DNA of 64,000 bases from NCBI RefSeq assembly GCF_958301595.1, contig NZ_CATQJU010000001.1:868001-932000 (forward strand), read 5' to 3'. Each line of letters begins with the position of its first letter. Positions within the stretch are counted from its first letter, which is position 1. Under the pieces are notes generated by a model, which saw only the letters and a list, made by a program, of their open reading frames with translations, was not told the origin of the DNA and searched no databases. The position numbers and the translations under genes were made by a program. The stretch is from Porphyromonas vaginalis. Lineage in GTDB: Bacteria; Bacteroidota; Bacteroidia; Bacteroidales; Porphyromonadaceae. Shown piece after piece: positions 8,820-19,358 of this stretch.

Positions 8820-8908
8820 GGGGTGACACATTATTATAATGCGCTCATCTATGCCTCGATTGTCCTTGTCTGTAGCTCCTGATAGAGCGATTGTAATACG
8901 TCAGCCCA
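8820..8908 (-). repeat. MITE copy M2 (inverted relative to M1)
   Basis: Reads GGGTGACACATTATTATAAT at its left end and GTAATACGTCAGCCC at its right end, so it is the MITE in minus orientation. With M1 it brackets repeat copy A as an inverted pair. The stretch from here to 9166 shows no gene; short open frames there look spurious. Confidence 0.7.
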
Positions 8909-9166
8909 GCGATCTTTATTTTGTAGTTACAGAAGTTTTTACTACTTTTGAATTAGAAAGGGCGTACCGATGTACTTTCTTAGGACTTTTTTCTCCCGAG
9001 CGAGTGAGGCCCCTTCTGAGTAAACACCCCCTTGACGGAGGGGTCACGTGAGAGGGCTTGTAGCTAGATACGTGGAGCTATCTTAAGTCGCTGGATTTAT
9101 GATAGTCCTTCGAGAGACGGCTAGCTGGCAAGTTCCTACTGATTCATTAACCTTAAGAAGATTCTT

Positions 9167-10048
9167 ATGGCTCTATTCGATCCGCCTGAACATCTCTCTT
9201 GCCATCACTATGCCACACAAGCCAATACTGGCTGGATACTGGTCGATGGCTCTGAGCTGCAACTATATCAAGGTGAGACTGAGTACCACTCTGTCCTCTT
9301 CTGCATACAAGGCTCCGCGCGTCTAGCTAGTGGAGACGATCTGTGTGAGCTACATGTGGGGCAAATGAAGTTTATCCCTCGCGGCTCCTCTGTACATGCA
9401 GCCTTGAGTCGTGACTGCATGTTGCTGAGTGCTTACTTTGACATTCTAGACTTCCTCTGTGACAAGATCACTCTGCAGCAGCTCAAGGAGCTCAAGGAGA
9501 CGGTCACATACAATCCTGATCCTCTAGAGGTGCGGGGAGCTATACCCTCTATGCTCGCTACACTGAAGGTCTACCTTGAAGACAAGGCCCTTTGTGCCTA
9601 TCTGCATGAACTCAAGGTCAAGGAGCTCTTTTGGAATCTACGGGCCTACTATAGCCGTGAGGAGCTGGCTGCTTTCTTTTCTCCCGTGCTAGGGGTGTCG
9701 AAGTTTCACAATGATGTGATCAATGCCTTCACGTGCAATATTCGAGTCGCTGACCTTGCGGAGCGAGTCTATATGGCTACATCGACATTTTACAAGCAGT
9801 TTAGGGAGGAATTTGGGGAGTCCCCTGAGCAGTGGATTCGCACGCAGAGCAATAAGCAGATCCTATTCCTCATCCAGGACTATGATCTGACCATCGGAGA
9901 GATTGCTGCTAGACTATCTTTTGGCTCGCCATCGAGCTTCTCACGCTACTGCTCCCAAAACTACGGCTACTCGCCTACAGCCCTGCGTAAGGCACTCAAA
10001 AATGGAGTCACCTCTGAAGAGTTACTGCAGGCGGCTCACAAAGAGTAG
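9167..10048 (+). CDS. AraC family transcriptional regulator
   Basis: 293 residues on the plus strand, unlike its neighbours. Residues 1-110 look like a cupin-type sensory half (HVGQMKFIPRGSSVHAAL). The last 100 residues carry two helix-turn-helix units: 'RVADLAERVYMATSTFYKQF' with EFGESPEQWIR, and 'LTIGEIAARLSFGSPSSFSR' with NYGYSPTALR, the standard AraC signature. It would bind DNA and sense an unknown ligand. It lies alone between two repeat-rich gaps, so its target is not evident from context. An upstream in-frame ATG is absent; the start chosen is the first Met after the repeat. Confidence 0.9.
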   Translation: MALFDPPEHLSCHHYATQANTGWILVDGSELQLYQGETEYHSVLFCIQGSARLASGDDLCELHVGQMKFIPRGSSVHAALSRDCMLLSAYFDILDFLCDKITLQQLKELKETVTYNPDPLEVRGAIPSMLATLKVYLEDKALCAYLHELKVKELFWNLRAYYSREELAAFFSPVLGVSKFHNDVINAFTCNIRVADLAERVYMATSTFYKQFREEFGESPEQWIRTQSNKQILFLIQDYDLTIGEIAARLSFGSPSSFSRYCSQNYGYSPTALRKALKNGVTSEELLQAAHKE

Positions 10049-10099
10049 AGACACGCTAATCGCTACACTGTCCGATCAAATTGCGTTTCCCTCGTAGGG

Positions 10100-10240
10100 A
10101 AGAAATAAAACTTCGGAGGAGCCAAATGAAACTTCCGAAGATTTTTTTTGCGCCTACGTGGAGAATAAACAGCCACGTGGAGATTTGAGATTCTCTACGT
10201 GAGACTGCTTGCAAAAGTATCTACGTGGCTATTCTTGTGA
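10100..10240 (+). repeat. Degenerate CCACGTGG repeat, copy E
   Basis: Contains AAATAAAACTTCGGAGGAG and ACTTCCGAAG core units in the copy-B orientation, then CTACGTGG, CCACGTGG and TCTACGTG sites with decayed palindromes, and a GAGACTGCTTGCAAAAGT piece resembling the 27-bp hairpin. It is an eroded partial copy between araC and the ABC exporter. Confidence 0.6.
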
Positions 10241-10303
10241 GAGGTCGTAACGCTTCGATTCTCTCTGGTGACTTGTCGGTGTCTTTCGCACCTAAACTGA
10301 TCG

Positions 10304-12160
10304 TTACTCCTTGAACTGTATCTGGTAGAGCTGGGCGTAGAGTCCGCCGCGCTCGAGCAGCTCTGCGTGGGTGCCTTGCTCGACGATCTGCCCCTCCTGC
10401 ATGACGCAGATGAGGTCTGCGTGCATAATCGTGGAGAGGCGGTGGGCGATGACGATGGTGGTGCGGTCGCTGACGAGACGCTGGATAGCCTCCTGGACTA
10501 GTTGCTCGGAGACATTGTCGAGCGCCGAGGTCGCCTCGTCGAGAATGAGGATGGGCGAGTCCTTGAGCAGAGCTCGTGCTATGCTGAGGCGCTGACGCTG
10601 CCCGCCACTGAGCTTGCTGCCGCCGTCACCGATGTTGTACTCGAGTCCCTCGGGGAGCTGGTCGATGAACTCGGTCGCATTGGCTGCCTCAGCAGCAGTG
10701 CGCACCTCCTCGTCGCTGACGGCGCGCTCCATGCCGAAGGTGATGTTGTTGCGTATCGTATCGTTGAAGAGGATCGGCGTCTGATTGACATAGCCTATGA
10801 GCTCTCTTAGTTCGCTCGCCCGTACCTGCCGTATGTCGGTGCCGTCGATAGTGATGCGCCCTGAGGTGACGTCGTAGAAGCGGGGCAGCAGGTCTACGAG
10901 CGTACTCTTGCCGGCACCAGAGGCTCCCACGAGTGCGATCATTTGACCTTTAGGTATGGTGAGGTTGAGGTGGCGTAGGATCCAGGGTTCTTGGTAGCGG
11001 AAGGAGACATCTTCGTAAGAGATACTCCGCTCAAAGGTAACGGGCAGTGGCTCCGCGGGATCTGTGATGCGCTCGGGGTAGTCGAGGATGGTTTGTATGC
11101 GAGTCATCGAGGCGAGCCCCTTTTGGATCGAATAGGAGGCACGGCTTAGCTCTTTGGCGGGATTGATGATGCTGTAGAAGACTACGAGGTAGTAGATGAA
11201 AGCATCGGCCGTGATGGAGCTATCGCCTGCAAAGATCAAGTTACCGCCGTACCAGAGGATGATCGCAATGGCTGTGGTGCCGAGGAACTCGCTCATGGGG
11301 TGCGCTAAGCCTTGCCTGGCATAGACCTGCGAGATGGTGCGTCGATACTGTTCGTTGGCTTTAGTAAAGCGGTCAGAGATCTGTTGCTCCGCATTGAACG
11401 CCTTGATGATGCGCAGCCCCGAGAGGGTCTCCTCGACCATGCTCATGAGTCGTCCCCACTGCGTCTGCCCCTCGAGGCTGTCTCGCTTGAGTCGCTTGCC
11501 CACGGCTCCCATGACGTAACCGGCTATCGGCAGGACGATGAGGACGAAGAGGGTGAGCTCCCAACTGATCGCAAAGAGCGCTACGAGGTAGATGATGATG
11601 AGGATGGGGTTCTTGATGAGACTCTCTAGGAGGTTGATGATGGAGTACTCGATCTCGGCAACATCTCCCGAGAAGCGGGCGAGGAGGTCGCCTTTGCGCT
11701 CTTCGCTGATCAATGAGATAGGCAGCCGGAGGAGCTTGGCATTGAACTCATTGCGCAGATCCTTGACCACGCCTGTACGGATCGGCACGAGCATATAGAT
11801 GCCACCATAGGTGACGCCGACCTTGATGAGTGTCATGACGACGAGGTAGATGCAGAGGAGGAGTAGCGTGCGAGCGGGGCCGTACTGCTGGATGAGCTGG
11901 TAGACGTAGTAGTTGAAGTTGCCCACGATATAGTCTATCGCCACGCTCCACTCCGAGGGCCGTAACCAATTGATGCCGTCGAGCGCATGGTAGACGGGTG
12001 TGGTCTGATCCATGCCAAAGAGGATGCGCAGGATCGGCATGATAAGCGAGAAGGCGAGCAGGTTGAGCAGCGCCGAGAGTATGTTGGCGATGATGCCTCC
12101 TGTCACGTAGTGACGGTAGGGGCGGATATACTTGCCGAAGAGCTTGAGGAACTGTCTCAC
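10304..12160 (-). CDS. ABC exporter, fused permease and ATPase (MsbA/lipid-exporter type)
   Basis: 618 residues. The N-terminal half (about 15-330) is a six-helix ABC exporter membrane domain. The C-terminal half is the ATPase with Walker A GASGAGKST (about 410), Q-loop GYVNQTP, signature LSGGQRQRLS, Walker B ILILDEATSALD and H-loop VIAHRLST, all intact. It would act as a homodimer in the inner membrane; MsbA-like lipid export is the usual role for this type but is not proven here. It is last in a six-gene minus-strand operon and begins 18 bp after an ABC-F gene. Confidence 0.88.
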   Translation of the reverse strand: MRQFLKLFGKYIRPYRHYVTGGIIANILSALLNLLAFSLIMPILRILFGMDQTTPVYHALDGINWLRPSEWSVAIDYIVGNFNYYVYQLIQQYGPARTLLLLCIYLVVMTLIKVGVTYGGIYMLVPIRTGVVKDLRNEFNAKLLRLPISLISEERKGDLLARFSGDVAEIEYSIINLLESLIKNPILIIIYLVALFAISWELTLFVLIVLPIAGYVMGAVGKRLKRDSLEGQTQWGRLMSMVEETLSGLRIIKAFNAEQQISDRFTKANEQYRRTISQVYARQGLAHPMSEFLGTTAIAIILWYGGNLIFAGDSSITADAFIYYLVVFYSIINPAKELSRASYSIQKGLASMTRIQTILDYPERITDPAEPLPVTFERSISYEDVSFRYQEPWILRHLNLTIPKGQMIALVGASGAGKSTLVDLLPRFYDVTSGRITIDGTDIRQVRASELRELIGYVNQTPILFNDTIRNNITFGMERAVSDEEVRTAAEAANATEFIDQLPEGLEYNIGDGGSKLSGGQRQRLSIARALLKDSPILILDEATSALDNVSEQLVQEAIQRLVSDRTTIVIAHRLSTIMHADLICVMQEGQIVEQGTHAELLERGGLYAQLYQIQFKE

Positions 12161-12178
12161 GGATTGGCTGGCTAATTA

Positions 12179-14095
12179 CTACTGTTGGATCTCCTCCTCG
12201 TACTCCATGAGCGCAAACTCGGCTTCCTCCCACTGAGGAGTGATCTCTTGGATCTCTTTGTTGACCTGGGTGTACTGATCGATGAGCTGCGGGGTGGCTG
12301 CCGTAGCTATCTGCAGCTCTAGCTCAGCAAGGCTTTTCTTGAGTTGCTCTAGCTGCTCACCGAGACTCTCGGCAGTGCGGCGTAGGGTGCGCAAGCGCTT
12401 TTGCTGCTCTTTCTGCTGCTGGTAGTCGAGCTGGGGCTGGCGATTGGCCGTTGGCTGTTGGCTGTTGGTTGAGGGCTGTTGGTTGAGCTCTTCGTGGAGG
12501 GTGGCTAGATAGCCGTCGAGGCCGTCCATACACTCGCGTACGGCTCCATGGCTAAAGGAGAAGATGCGGTCTACTAGCCCCGAGAGGAAGTAACGGTCGT
12601 GCGAGACGACGATGACCGTCCCAGGGAAGGCTGCGATGGCTCGCTTGAGGATCTCTTTGGTTCGGATGTCCAGATGGTTGGTCGGCTCATCGAGGATGAG
12701 CAGGTTGGCCGGCTCTAGGAGCATCTGCATGATAGCGACACGAGCGCGCTCGCCACCACTGAGTACGCTGATCGGCTTGTCGGCTACCTCCCCGCCAAAG
12801 AGGAAGGCACCCAGCATATCATTGATATGTAGTCTCATATCGCCACGCGCCAAGCTGTCGATAGCGTCTCGGATGGTCTGGTTGGCAGGTAGCTCCTGCG
12901 CCCTATTCTGAGAGAAGTAAGCGACCTCTACGCCATGCCCTATCTGGAGCTTGCCGGTGTACTCCTCTTGTCCCATGATGCAGCGCATGAGGGTTGACTT
13001 GCCGGAGCCGTTCTTCCCGACGAAGGCGACCTTTTCACCACGCTTGATGGTCATCGAGACGCCTCGTAGCACCGAGAGGGAGCCGTAGCTCTTGTCCAGC
13101 TCCTCGATGATGACTGGGTAGTCGCCACTGCGCCCCGCCATCGGGAAGGTGAAGTTGATGTGCCGTGTGTCTATCTCGTCGAGCTCGATCTCCTCGATCT
13201 TGTCTAGCTGCTTGATGCGGCTCTGCACCTGTGCGCTCTTCGTCGGCTTGTAGCGAAAACGCTCGACGAAGGACTCGATGTCTTGGATCTTCTTCTGCTG
13301 ATTCTCGTAAGCTCGCTTCTGCTGCTCCAGACGCTCCTCACGTAGCGTGACGTAGTGGCTATAAGAGGTCTTGTAGTCGTAGATGCGTCCCAGCTCGATC
13401 TCGATGGTGCGGTTGGTGACGTTGTCGAGGAAGGTGCGGTCGTGCGAGACAAGCAGGAGCGTGACCCCACGGGCGATGAGGAAGTGCTCGAGCCAGTCGA
13501 TGGACTCGATGTCTAGGTGGTTCGTTGGCTCATCGAGGAGGAGCAGATCGGGATTGCTCAGCAGCACTTTCGCCAGCTCAATACGCATACGCCACCCGCC
13601 GGAGAACTCACGCGTCGGCCGGTCGAAGTCGCTCCGCTCGAAGCCTAGTCCGAGGAGCGTCCGCTCCATCTCGGCAAGGTACTGCGACGGGTGATGCATC
13701 TGTATCAGGTCGGTGAGATGTCCGTGACGCTCGATCAGCTCTAGATACTCGGGCGAGTCGTAGTCGGTGCGTGTCGCTAGCTCTTCGCTCAGACGGTCGT
13801 ACTGATCATTGAGCGACTGCACATCCTTAAAGACCTCCTCAACCTCCGCACGCAGCGTGGTGTGGTCGACAAGCTCTTTGACCTGTGGTAGGTACCCTAT
13901 GGAGAGGTCTCGGGGGCGGCTGACGACACCGCTCGTCGGTTGCTCGATGCCGACGAGGATCTTCATCAAGGTTGACTTACCCGCCCCGTTGTGCCCAACG
14001 AGTGCGACTCGCTCGCCTTTGCTGATGACAAAGTTGATCGAGTCAAAGAGGAGTTGCTTACCAAAGTCTACCGTAAGGTCTTGAACGGATATCAT
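12179..14095 (-). CDS. ABC-F family ATPase, Uup-like (two ATPase domains plus coiled-coil tail)
   Basis: 638 residues with no membrane segments. The first ATPase has Walker A GHNGAGKST and [11 protein letters not shown]; the second has GKNGSGKST and LILDEPTNHLD, and both carry signature motifs. A linker between them (about 235-320) is charged and helical, and residues 545-637 form a Gln/Glu/Leu-rich coiled coil like that of Uup. A repeated QQPSTNSQQPTANRQPQ stretch precedes this tail. ABC-F proteins act on ribosomes or, for Uup, at branched DNA. The start codon overlaps the TPR gene stop by 1 bp. Confidence 0.88.
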   Translation of the reverse strand: MISVQDLTVDFGKQLLFDSINFVISKGERVALVGHNGAGKSTLMKILVGIEQPTSGVVSRPRDLSIGYLPQVKELVDHTTLRAEVEEVFKDVQSLNDQYDRLSEELATRTDYDSPEYLELIERHGHLTDLIQMHHPSQYLAEMERTLLGLGFERSDFDRPTREFSGGWRMRIELAKVLLSNPDLLLLDEPTNHLDIESIDWLEHFLIARGVTLLLVSHDRTFLDNVTNRTIEIELGRIYDYKTSYSHYVTLREERLEQQKRAYENQQKKIQDIESFVERFRYKPTKSAQVQSRIKQLDKIEEIELDEIDTRHINFTFPMAGRSGDYPVIIEELDKSYGSLSVLRGVSMTIKRGEKVAFVGKNGSGKSTLMRCIMGQEEYTGKLQIGHGVEVAYFSQNRAQELPANQTIRDAIDSLARGDMRLHINDMLGAFLFGGEVADKPISVLSGGERARVAIMQMLLEPANLLILDEPTNHLDIRTKEILKRAIAAFPGTVIVVSHDRYFLSGLVDRIFSFSHGAVRECMDGLDGYLATLHEELNQQPSTNSQQPTANRQPQLDYQQQKEQQKRLRTLRRTAESLGEQLEQLKKSLAELELQIATAATPQLIDQYTQVNKEIQEITPQWEEAEFALMEYEEEIQQ

Positions 14096-16074
14096 CAGCG
14101 TGTCTGGATAGTGTGGATGAGAGAATAAGCCTGATAGATGCCCAGCTCACCTGCACGGCTCAGGTCATCTATCGCCTGCTCATGCTGTCCCTGCTGCTCC
14201 AGGAGCAGAGCACGATTGTAGTAAGCTTCGCCAGCTTGGGGCAGTAGCTCGATCGCCTTGGTGTAGTCTGCGATAGCTTGGTCTCTATGTCCCAGCGACT
14301 GGTGCAGATGAGCACGGTTATAGTAGAGATAGCCTATCTGCGGGGCATGGCCGATGGCTGTAGTGAGCTGACGCATTGCCAAGTCGTACATGATCGTCTG
14401 CTGCTTAGCGTCTGTGAGCGTCTCCGCCTGCATGAGGCGCGCCGTGGTCAGTGCGAGAAGCGCGAGTGGCTGCTGAGGAGCCAGCTCGAGACAAGCGTTG
14501 AACTGTGAGACCGCCTCGCCGATGTCTCGCAGCAGGAGCTTGTCGATGCCCATACGCAGGTGCCAGTCGGCCGTCTGCTCTACACCACTAGCCTGCAGGC
14601 GCGCTATATCCTCCAGCACGACATGGAGCTGCGTACTGTCTAGCGACTGCGTGCCGACGGCAAGCAAGAGACGAGGCTGGTAGCCCGTGCGCTCATTGTA
14701 CGCCTCTAGCTCTGCGGAAAAGTTCGAGCGAGGCAAAAGCTTGTCGTGACTCTTCTGCACGAAGTAGGTCAGCTCGTAAGCGGGGCAAGCCTCTGACGAA
14801 GTGGCTTGTTCTTGGATCGATCCGCGTAGTGAATTGCCTCCCGTAGTAATCGAAGAGGGCGTCGCGTCGCTGCTCGCAGACTGTAGCTCTGCGTGATGAT
14901 CTAGTGCGTATAGTTCTTCGCTAGCCACACTCGAAGCGGTGCTGTCGGCAATGGTTGGCTTAGGTGCTTTGACCTGCCCACGCTCTAGCTTGTAGGCGAA
15001 CCAGTAGTCTCTGTCGGCTCCAGCAGCATCCCCGAGCAGACGCTTCACCTCCGAGCGCTGATAGTAACCCGAGAGGAACTCAGGTCGACGGCCTAATATA
15101 TAGTCTAGCGTCTCGATCGCCTCACGATACTGTCCCGTCTGAGTCTGTACCAAAGCTAAGTTAAAGTGTGCCGTCAGATTGGTCGGCTGCAGACGCACCA
15201 CCTCTAGCAGATCTTCGCGAGCTCCCTGCAGGTCGCCCACCTCGATACGTAGCAAGGCGCGGTTGTGGCGAGCGACCGCATCGTGAGGCGTTAGGAGGAG
15301 TGCCTGATTGTAGTCCTCCATAGCACCGCGGTACTCTTTCAGCTTGTAGCGTGTCAGTCCACGATTGATGTAGTCGCTAGCTTGGCCTGGCTCCTGCTCT
15401 ATGCTCTTGTCGTGATAGCGTAGCGCCCCCTCGTAGTCTCCCCGCAGGTAAGCAATCGTCGAGAGCATCCGATAAGGCGCAGCGCTCAGCGAGTCTATCG
15501 CCAAGCCCTCGGCTATCCGTCCCTCCGCCGCGACTGTGTCTTGCCGTCGCAAAGCTATCTCCGCTGCGAGGAAGTAGCCTCGCGCCTCCTTCGGGTGACG
15601 CTGCGTCAAGGCGTGTGCTGCCGAGTCGGCACGCTCATACTGCTCGGCTCCGTAGAGCGAGCCCGCTAAGTTGAACGAGAGGTAAAAGTCGTCTGGCGTG
15701 ATCTTGAGCGCTTGCGCATAGTCTGTCGCCGCCTCCGCATAGTGCTGCAGATTGTGCCGTGCCGCCCCCCGTACCATGTAGGCTCTAGAGAGGAAAGGGT
15801 TGCGCTCCAGGCAGAGCGTCGCGTCTCGCTCGGCACCCGCATAGTCGCCCAGCATAAGCTTCGCAAAAGCTCTGTAGTAGTACGGATCGGCCATCGTAGG
15901 CGACACCTCAATCACTTGGTTAAAGTGCTCGATGGCGACCACATAGTCCTTGAAGCCGATCGCATTGCGCCCGATCGTCATCACCCGCTCTGTATCTATC
16001 TGCGACCAGAGCGTAGCACTCCACACACAGAGCGTGCAGAGCAGCAAAGAAAGTGATCGTAGTAGCGGGCGCAT
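14095..16074 (-). CDS. Tetratricopeptide repeat protein, exported
   Basis: 659 residues. Residues 1-25 form a signal peptide (LLRSLSLLLCTLCVWSATLWS). Then come about ten TPR units (examples: 'YYYRAFAKLMLGDYAGAERD', 'YYNRALLLEQQGQHEQAIDD'), interrupted at 380-470 by a Ser/Thr-rich low-complexity region with a conserved-looking AYELTYFVQKSHD segment, and TPRs again to the end. TPRs mediate protein binding, and the partner is unknown. It sits between def and an ABC-F gene in a tight operon and is probably a periplasmic scaffold. Confidence 0.8.
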   Translation of the reverse strand: MRPLLRSLSLLLCTLCVWSATLWSQIDTERVMTIGRNAIGFKDYVVAIEHFNQVIEVSPTMADPYYYRAFAKLMLGDYAGAERDATLCLERNPFLSRAYMVRGAARHNLQHYAEAATDYAQALKITPDDFYLSFNLAGSLYGAEQYERADSAAHALTQRHPKEARGYFLAAEIALRRQDTVAAEGRIAEGLAIDSLSAAPYRMLSTIAYLRGDYEGALRYHDKSIEQEPGQASDYINRGLTRYKLKEYRGAMEDYNQALLLTPHDAVARHNRALLRIEVGDLQGAREDLLEVVRLQPTNLTAHFNLALVQTQTGQYREAIETLDYILGRRPEFLSGYYQRSEVKRLLGDAAGADRDYWFAYKLERGQVKAPKPTIADSTASSVASEELYALDHHAELQSASSDATPSSITTGGNSLRGSIQEQATSSEACPAYELTYFVQKSHDKLLPRSNFSAELEAYNERTGYQPRLLLAVGTQSLDSTQLHVVLEDIARLQASGVEQTADWHLRMGIDKLLLRDIGEAVSQFNACLELAPQQPLALLALTTARLMQAETLTDAKQQTIMYDLAMRQLTTAIGHAPQIGYLYYNRAHLHQSLGHRDQAIADYTKAIELLPQAGEAYYNRALLLEQQGQHEQAIDDLSRAGELGIYQAYSLIHTIQTR

Positions 16075-16079
16075 AAGGG

Positions 16080-16646
16080 CTAATGTATCGGATTGCGCAT
16101 GACGGGATAGTCGACACGTACCCGCCCGTCGGCTATATGCTGTAGCTTCTTTTTGATCAAGCGCTTACGCATCGCCGAGATATGATCCACAAAGAGCTTG
16201 CCATCTAGGTGATCGTACTCATGCTGCACCACCCGAGCGGCAAAGCCCGAGAGCTCTAGGTGCTGTGGCTCAAACTGCTCATTCATATAGTCCACCACGA
16301 TCGACTTAGGTCGTACGACCCGCTCGTTAATGCCAGGCAAGCTCAGACAACCCTCAGCCTCCGAGCAAGTCTCCTCACTCAGGGAGCGCATGTGCGCATT
16401 GATCATGACTAGCTTGAGCTTGGCACACTCAGGGTACTCCTCAGCCAGAGGTGTCGCGTCGATCACCTGAAGACGTATGTTGCGCCCGATCTGTGGAGCT
16501 GCCAGCCCGATGCCGTCGCTCTCGTACATCGTCTGCCACATATCTTCGATCAGCTCTGAGAGGTTCGGGTAGTCAGGCGTTATATCCTCGCTCATGTTGC
16601 GAAGCACTGGTTGTCCGTAAAGGTATATAGGTAAGGTCTTAGCCAT
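16080..16646 (-). CDS. def: Peptide deformylase
   Basis: 188 residues, the usual length. All three signature motifs are present: [18 protein letters not shown] (metal-ligand Cys) and [14 protein letters not shown] (the HExxH-type motif with two His ligands). The enzyme removes the formyl group from the N-terminal Met of new proteins, using a bound metal ion, in the cytoplasm. It lies 25 bp after ruvX and 5 bp before the TPR gene. No anomalies are seen. Confidence 0.97.
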   Translation of the reverse strand: MAKTLPIYLYGQPVLRNMSEDITPDYPNLSELIEDMWQTMYESDGIGLAAPQIGRNIRLQVIDATPLAEEYPECAKLKLVMINAHMRSLSEETCSEAEGCLSLPGINERVVRPKSIVVDYMNEQFEPQHLELSGFAARVVQHEYDHLDGKLFVDHISAMRKRLIKKKLQHIADGRVRVDYPVMRNPIH

Positions 16647-16671
16647 AAGTGTAATCGGTTAATTCTCTGTT

Positions 16672-17097
16672 TTAGTGAAGCATACGCAAGCTCTCCAGAT
16701 AGCTTTGTAAGATGATGGTCGCACTGACACGATCTACCAACCCTTTGTCCTGTCGGCGACGCTGCTTGCCGATGCCCGCCTCGCGGATCGTCTGCTGCGC
16801 CAAGACAGAGGTAAAGCGCTCGTCCACATACTCCAGACGTATCTGAGGGTAGAGATGTTGCAACTTTTTAGCCAAAGCTTGTATCGCCTGCCAGGTCGCC
16901 GAGGGCGTTGCGTCCATCTGTGTCGGCTTGCCGAGGACGATCGTCTCCACCTCCTCACGCCCCAGGTAGTCCGCCAGATAGTTGAGGAGCTGATGCGTGG
17001 GCACTGTGTCGAGCGCCCCCGGAGTGATCTGTAGCGGATCGGTCACCGCCAGCCCCGTGCGCTTGGTGCCGTAGTCGATAGCGAGGATGCGAGCCAT
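16672..17097 (-). CDS. ruvX: Putative pre-16S rRNA nuclease / Holliday junction resolvase YqgF
   Basis: 141 residues. N-terminal AIDYGTKRTGLAVTDP carries the first acidic residue of the RNase H-like fold; YVDERFTSV and the closing DRVSATIILQSYL carry the other conserved acidic residues. The family processes the 5' end of 16S rRNA and was earlier named a Holliday junction resolvase. It lies 15 bp after the ABC-F gene, in an operon with def. Confidence 0.95.
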   Translation of the reverse strand: MARILAIDYGTKRTGLAVTDPLQITPGALDTVPTHQLLNYLADYLGREEVETIVLGKPTQMDATPSATWQAIQALAKKLQHLYPQIRLEYVDERFTSVLAQQTIREAGIGKQRRRQDKGLVDRVSATIILQSYLESLRMLH

Positions 17098-17112
17098 AGG
17101 CGTGTGGTCTCT

Positions 17113-18744
<1,632 letters not shown>

Positions 18745-18848
18745 CTATACTGTCTTCTGTCTTGATCTGATAAGGAGGCGAGCCCATCGCAGTCTCGTCG
18801 CCAGCCTTACCCGTAGGCGAGCTGCACATAGAGACGGGCTAATCTGCA

Positions 18849-18856
18849 CAAAGGTA
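18849..18856 (-). promoter_or_regulatory. Putative -7 box of the ABC-F/ruvX/def operon
   Basis: Minus strand TACCTTTG lies 114 bp before the ATG of the first operon gene. No TTG at -33 was found. Confidence 0.4.
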
Positions 18857-18941
18857 CACATTTTTGAGGCGTGACGCCTTATCGTCGCCACCGACTACTC
18901 TGCAAATCAAGTAGCGGAGAGCGTTTGAAAACGTATCGTCC

Positions 18942-19073
18942 CAGGGCTGGCGCGTTATAATGAGACTGTCGCAAAAGTCAGCCGTCTCTATAATTGCTCT
19001 GTCAGAAGCTACACATGAGCGACCAGCGAAGCATCAATAAGGTCACTATACATAATGTGTCAACCATGGATTG
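18942..19073 (+). repeat. MITE copy M3, interrupted by a 27-bp hairpin element
   Basis: Starts CAGGGCTGGCGCGTTATAA and ends TACATAATGTGTCAACC, matching the other MITEs. After the left TATAAT it is interrupted by the 27-bp unit at 18962-18988, after which TATAATTGC resumes, so TATAAT is duplicated on both sides. Nothing else is seen between the ABC-F start (18735) and this element. Confidence 0.7.
18962..18988 (+). repeat. 27-bp hairpin element nested in MITE M3
   Basis: Begins GAGACTG and ends GTCTC, with central GCAAAAGTCAG. The same 27-bp form, as a cleaner hairpin, ends the 175-bp element in tatD (29612-29638) and stands alone at 44745-44771. The flanking TATAAT duplication indicates that it inserted into the MITE. 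Confidence 0.6.
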
Positions 19074-19079
19074 GCTATC

Positions 19080-19358
19080 GGCTGTTAGCTATCAGAGTGA
19101 TCGGATCTCTAATCTCTAACTTCTAATTTCTAACCTCTAGCACCTTTACATATCTTTACGGGGAGATTCGTCCGATTCCCTCCTTTCTCGAATATCCACG
19201 TGGGGAATCTCAAATCTCCACGTGGATGTTTTTCTTTTTCCACGTGGACGCGAAATAAAACTTCGGAGGAATCAAATGAAACTTCGGAAGAATCAAATGA
19301 AACTTCGGAGGAATTTTTTCTTTTCCACGTGGGAATTTCGAAATATCCACGTGGAAAT
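19080..19358 (+). repeat. Composite CCACGTGG repeat, copy B (left part, core inverted)
   Basis: Five heptamers at 19106-19140 precede CCACGTGG palindromes at 19196, 19218 and 19240 (22-bp steps). The core at 19261-19311 has three 21-bp repeats reading CTTCGGAGG/CTTCGGAAG, the reverse complement of the copy-A core. Palindromes follow at 19325 and 19347. The third-to-fourth site distance is 85 bp as in copies A, C and D. The tail resumes at 20933 after the inserted IS. Confidence 0.85.

Noticed and set aside
8839-9051. 70-residue plus-strand frame before araC
   Set aside because: It begins inside MITE M2, shows no domain and has no promoter or spacing relation to araC.
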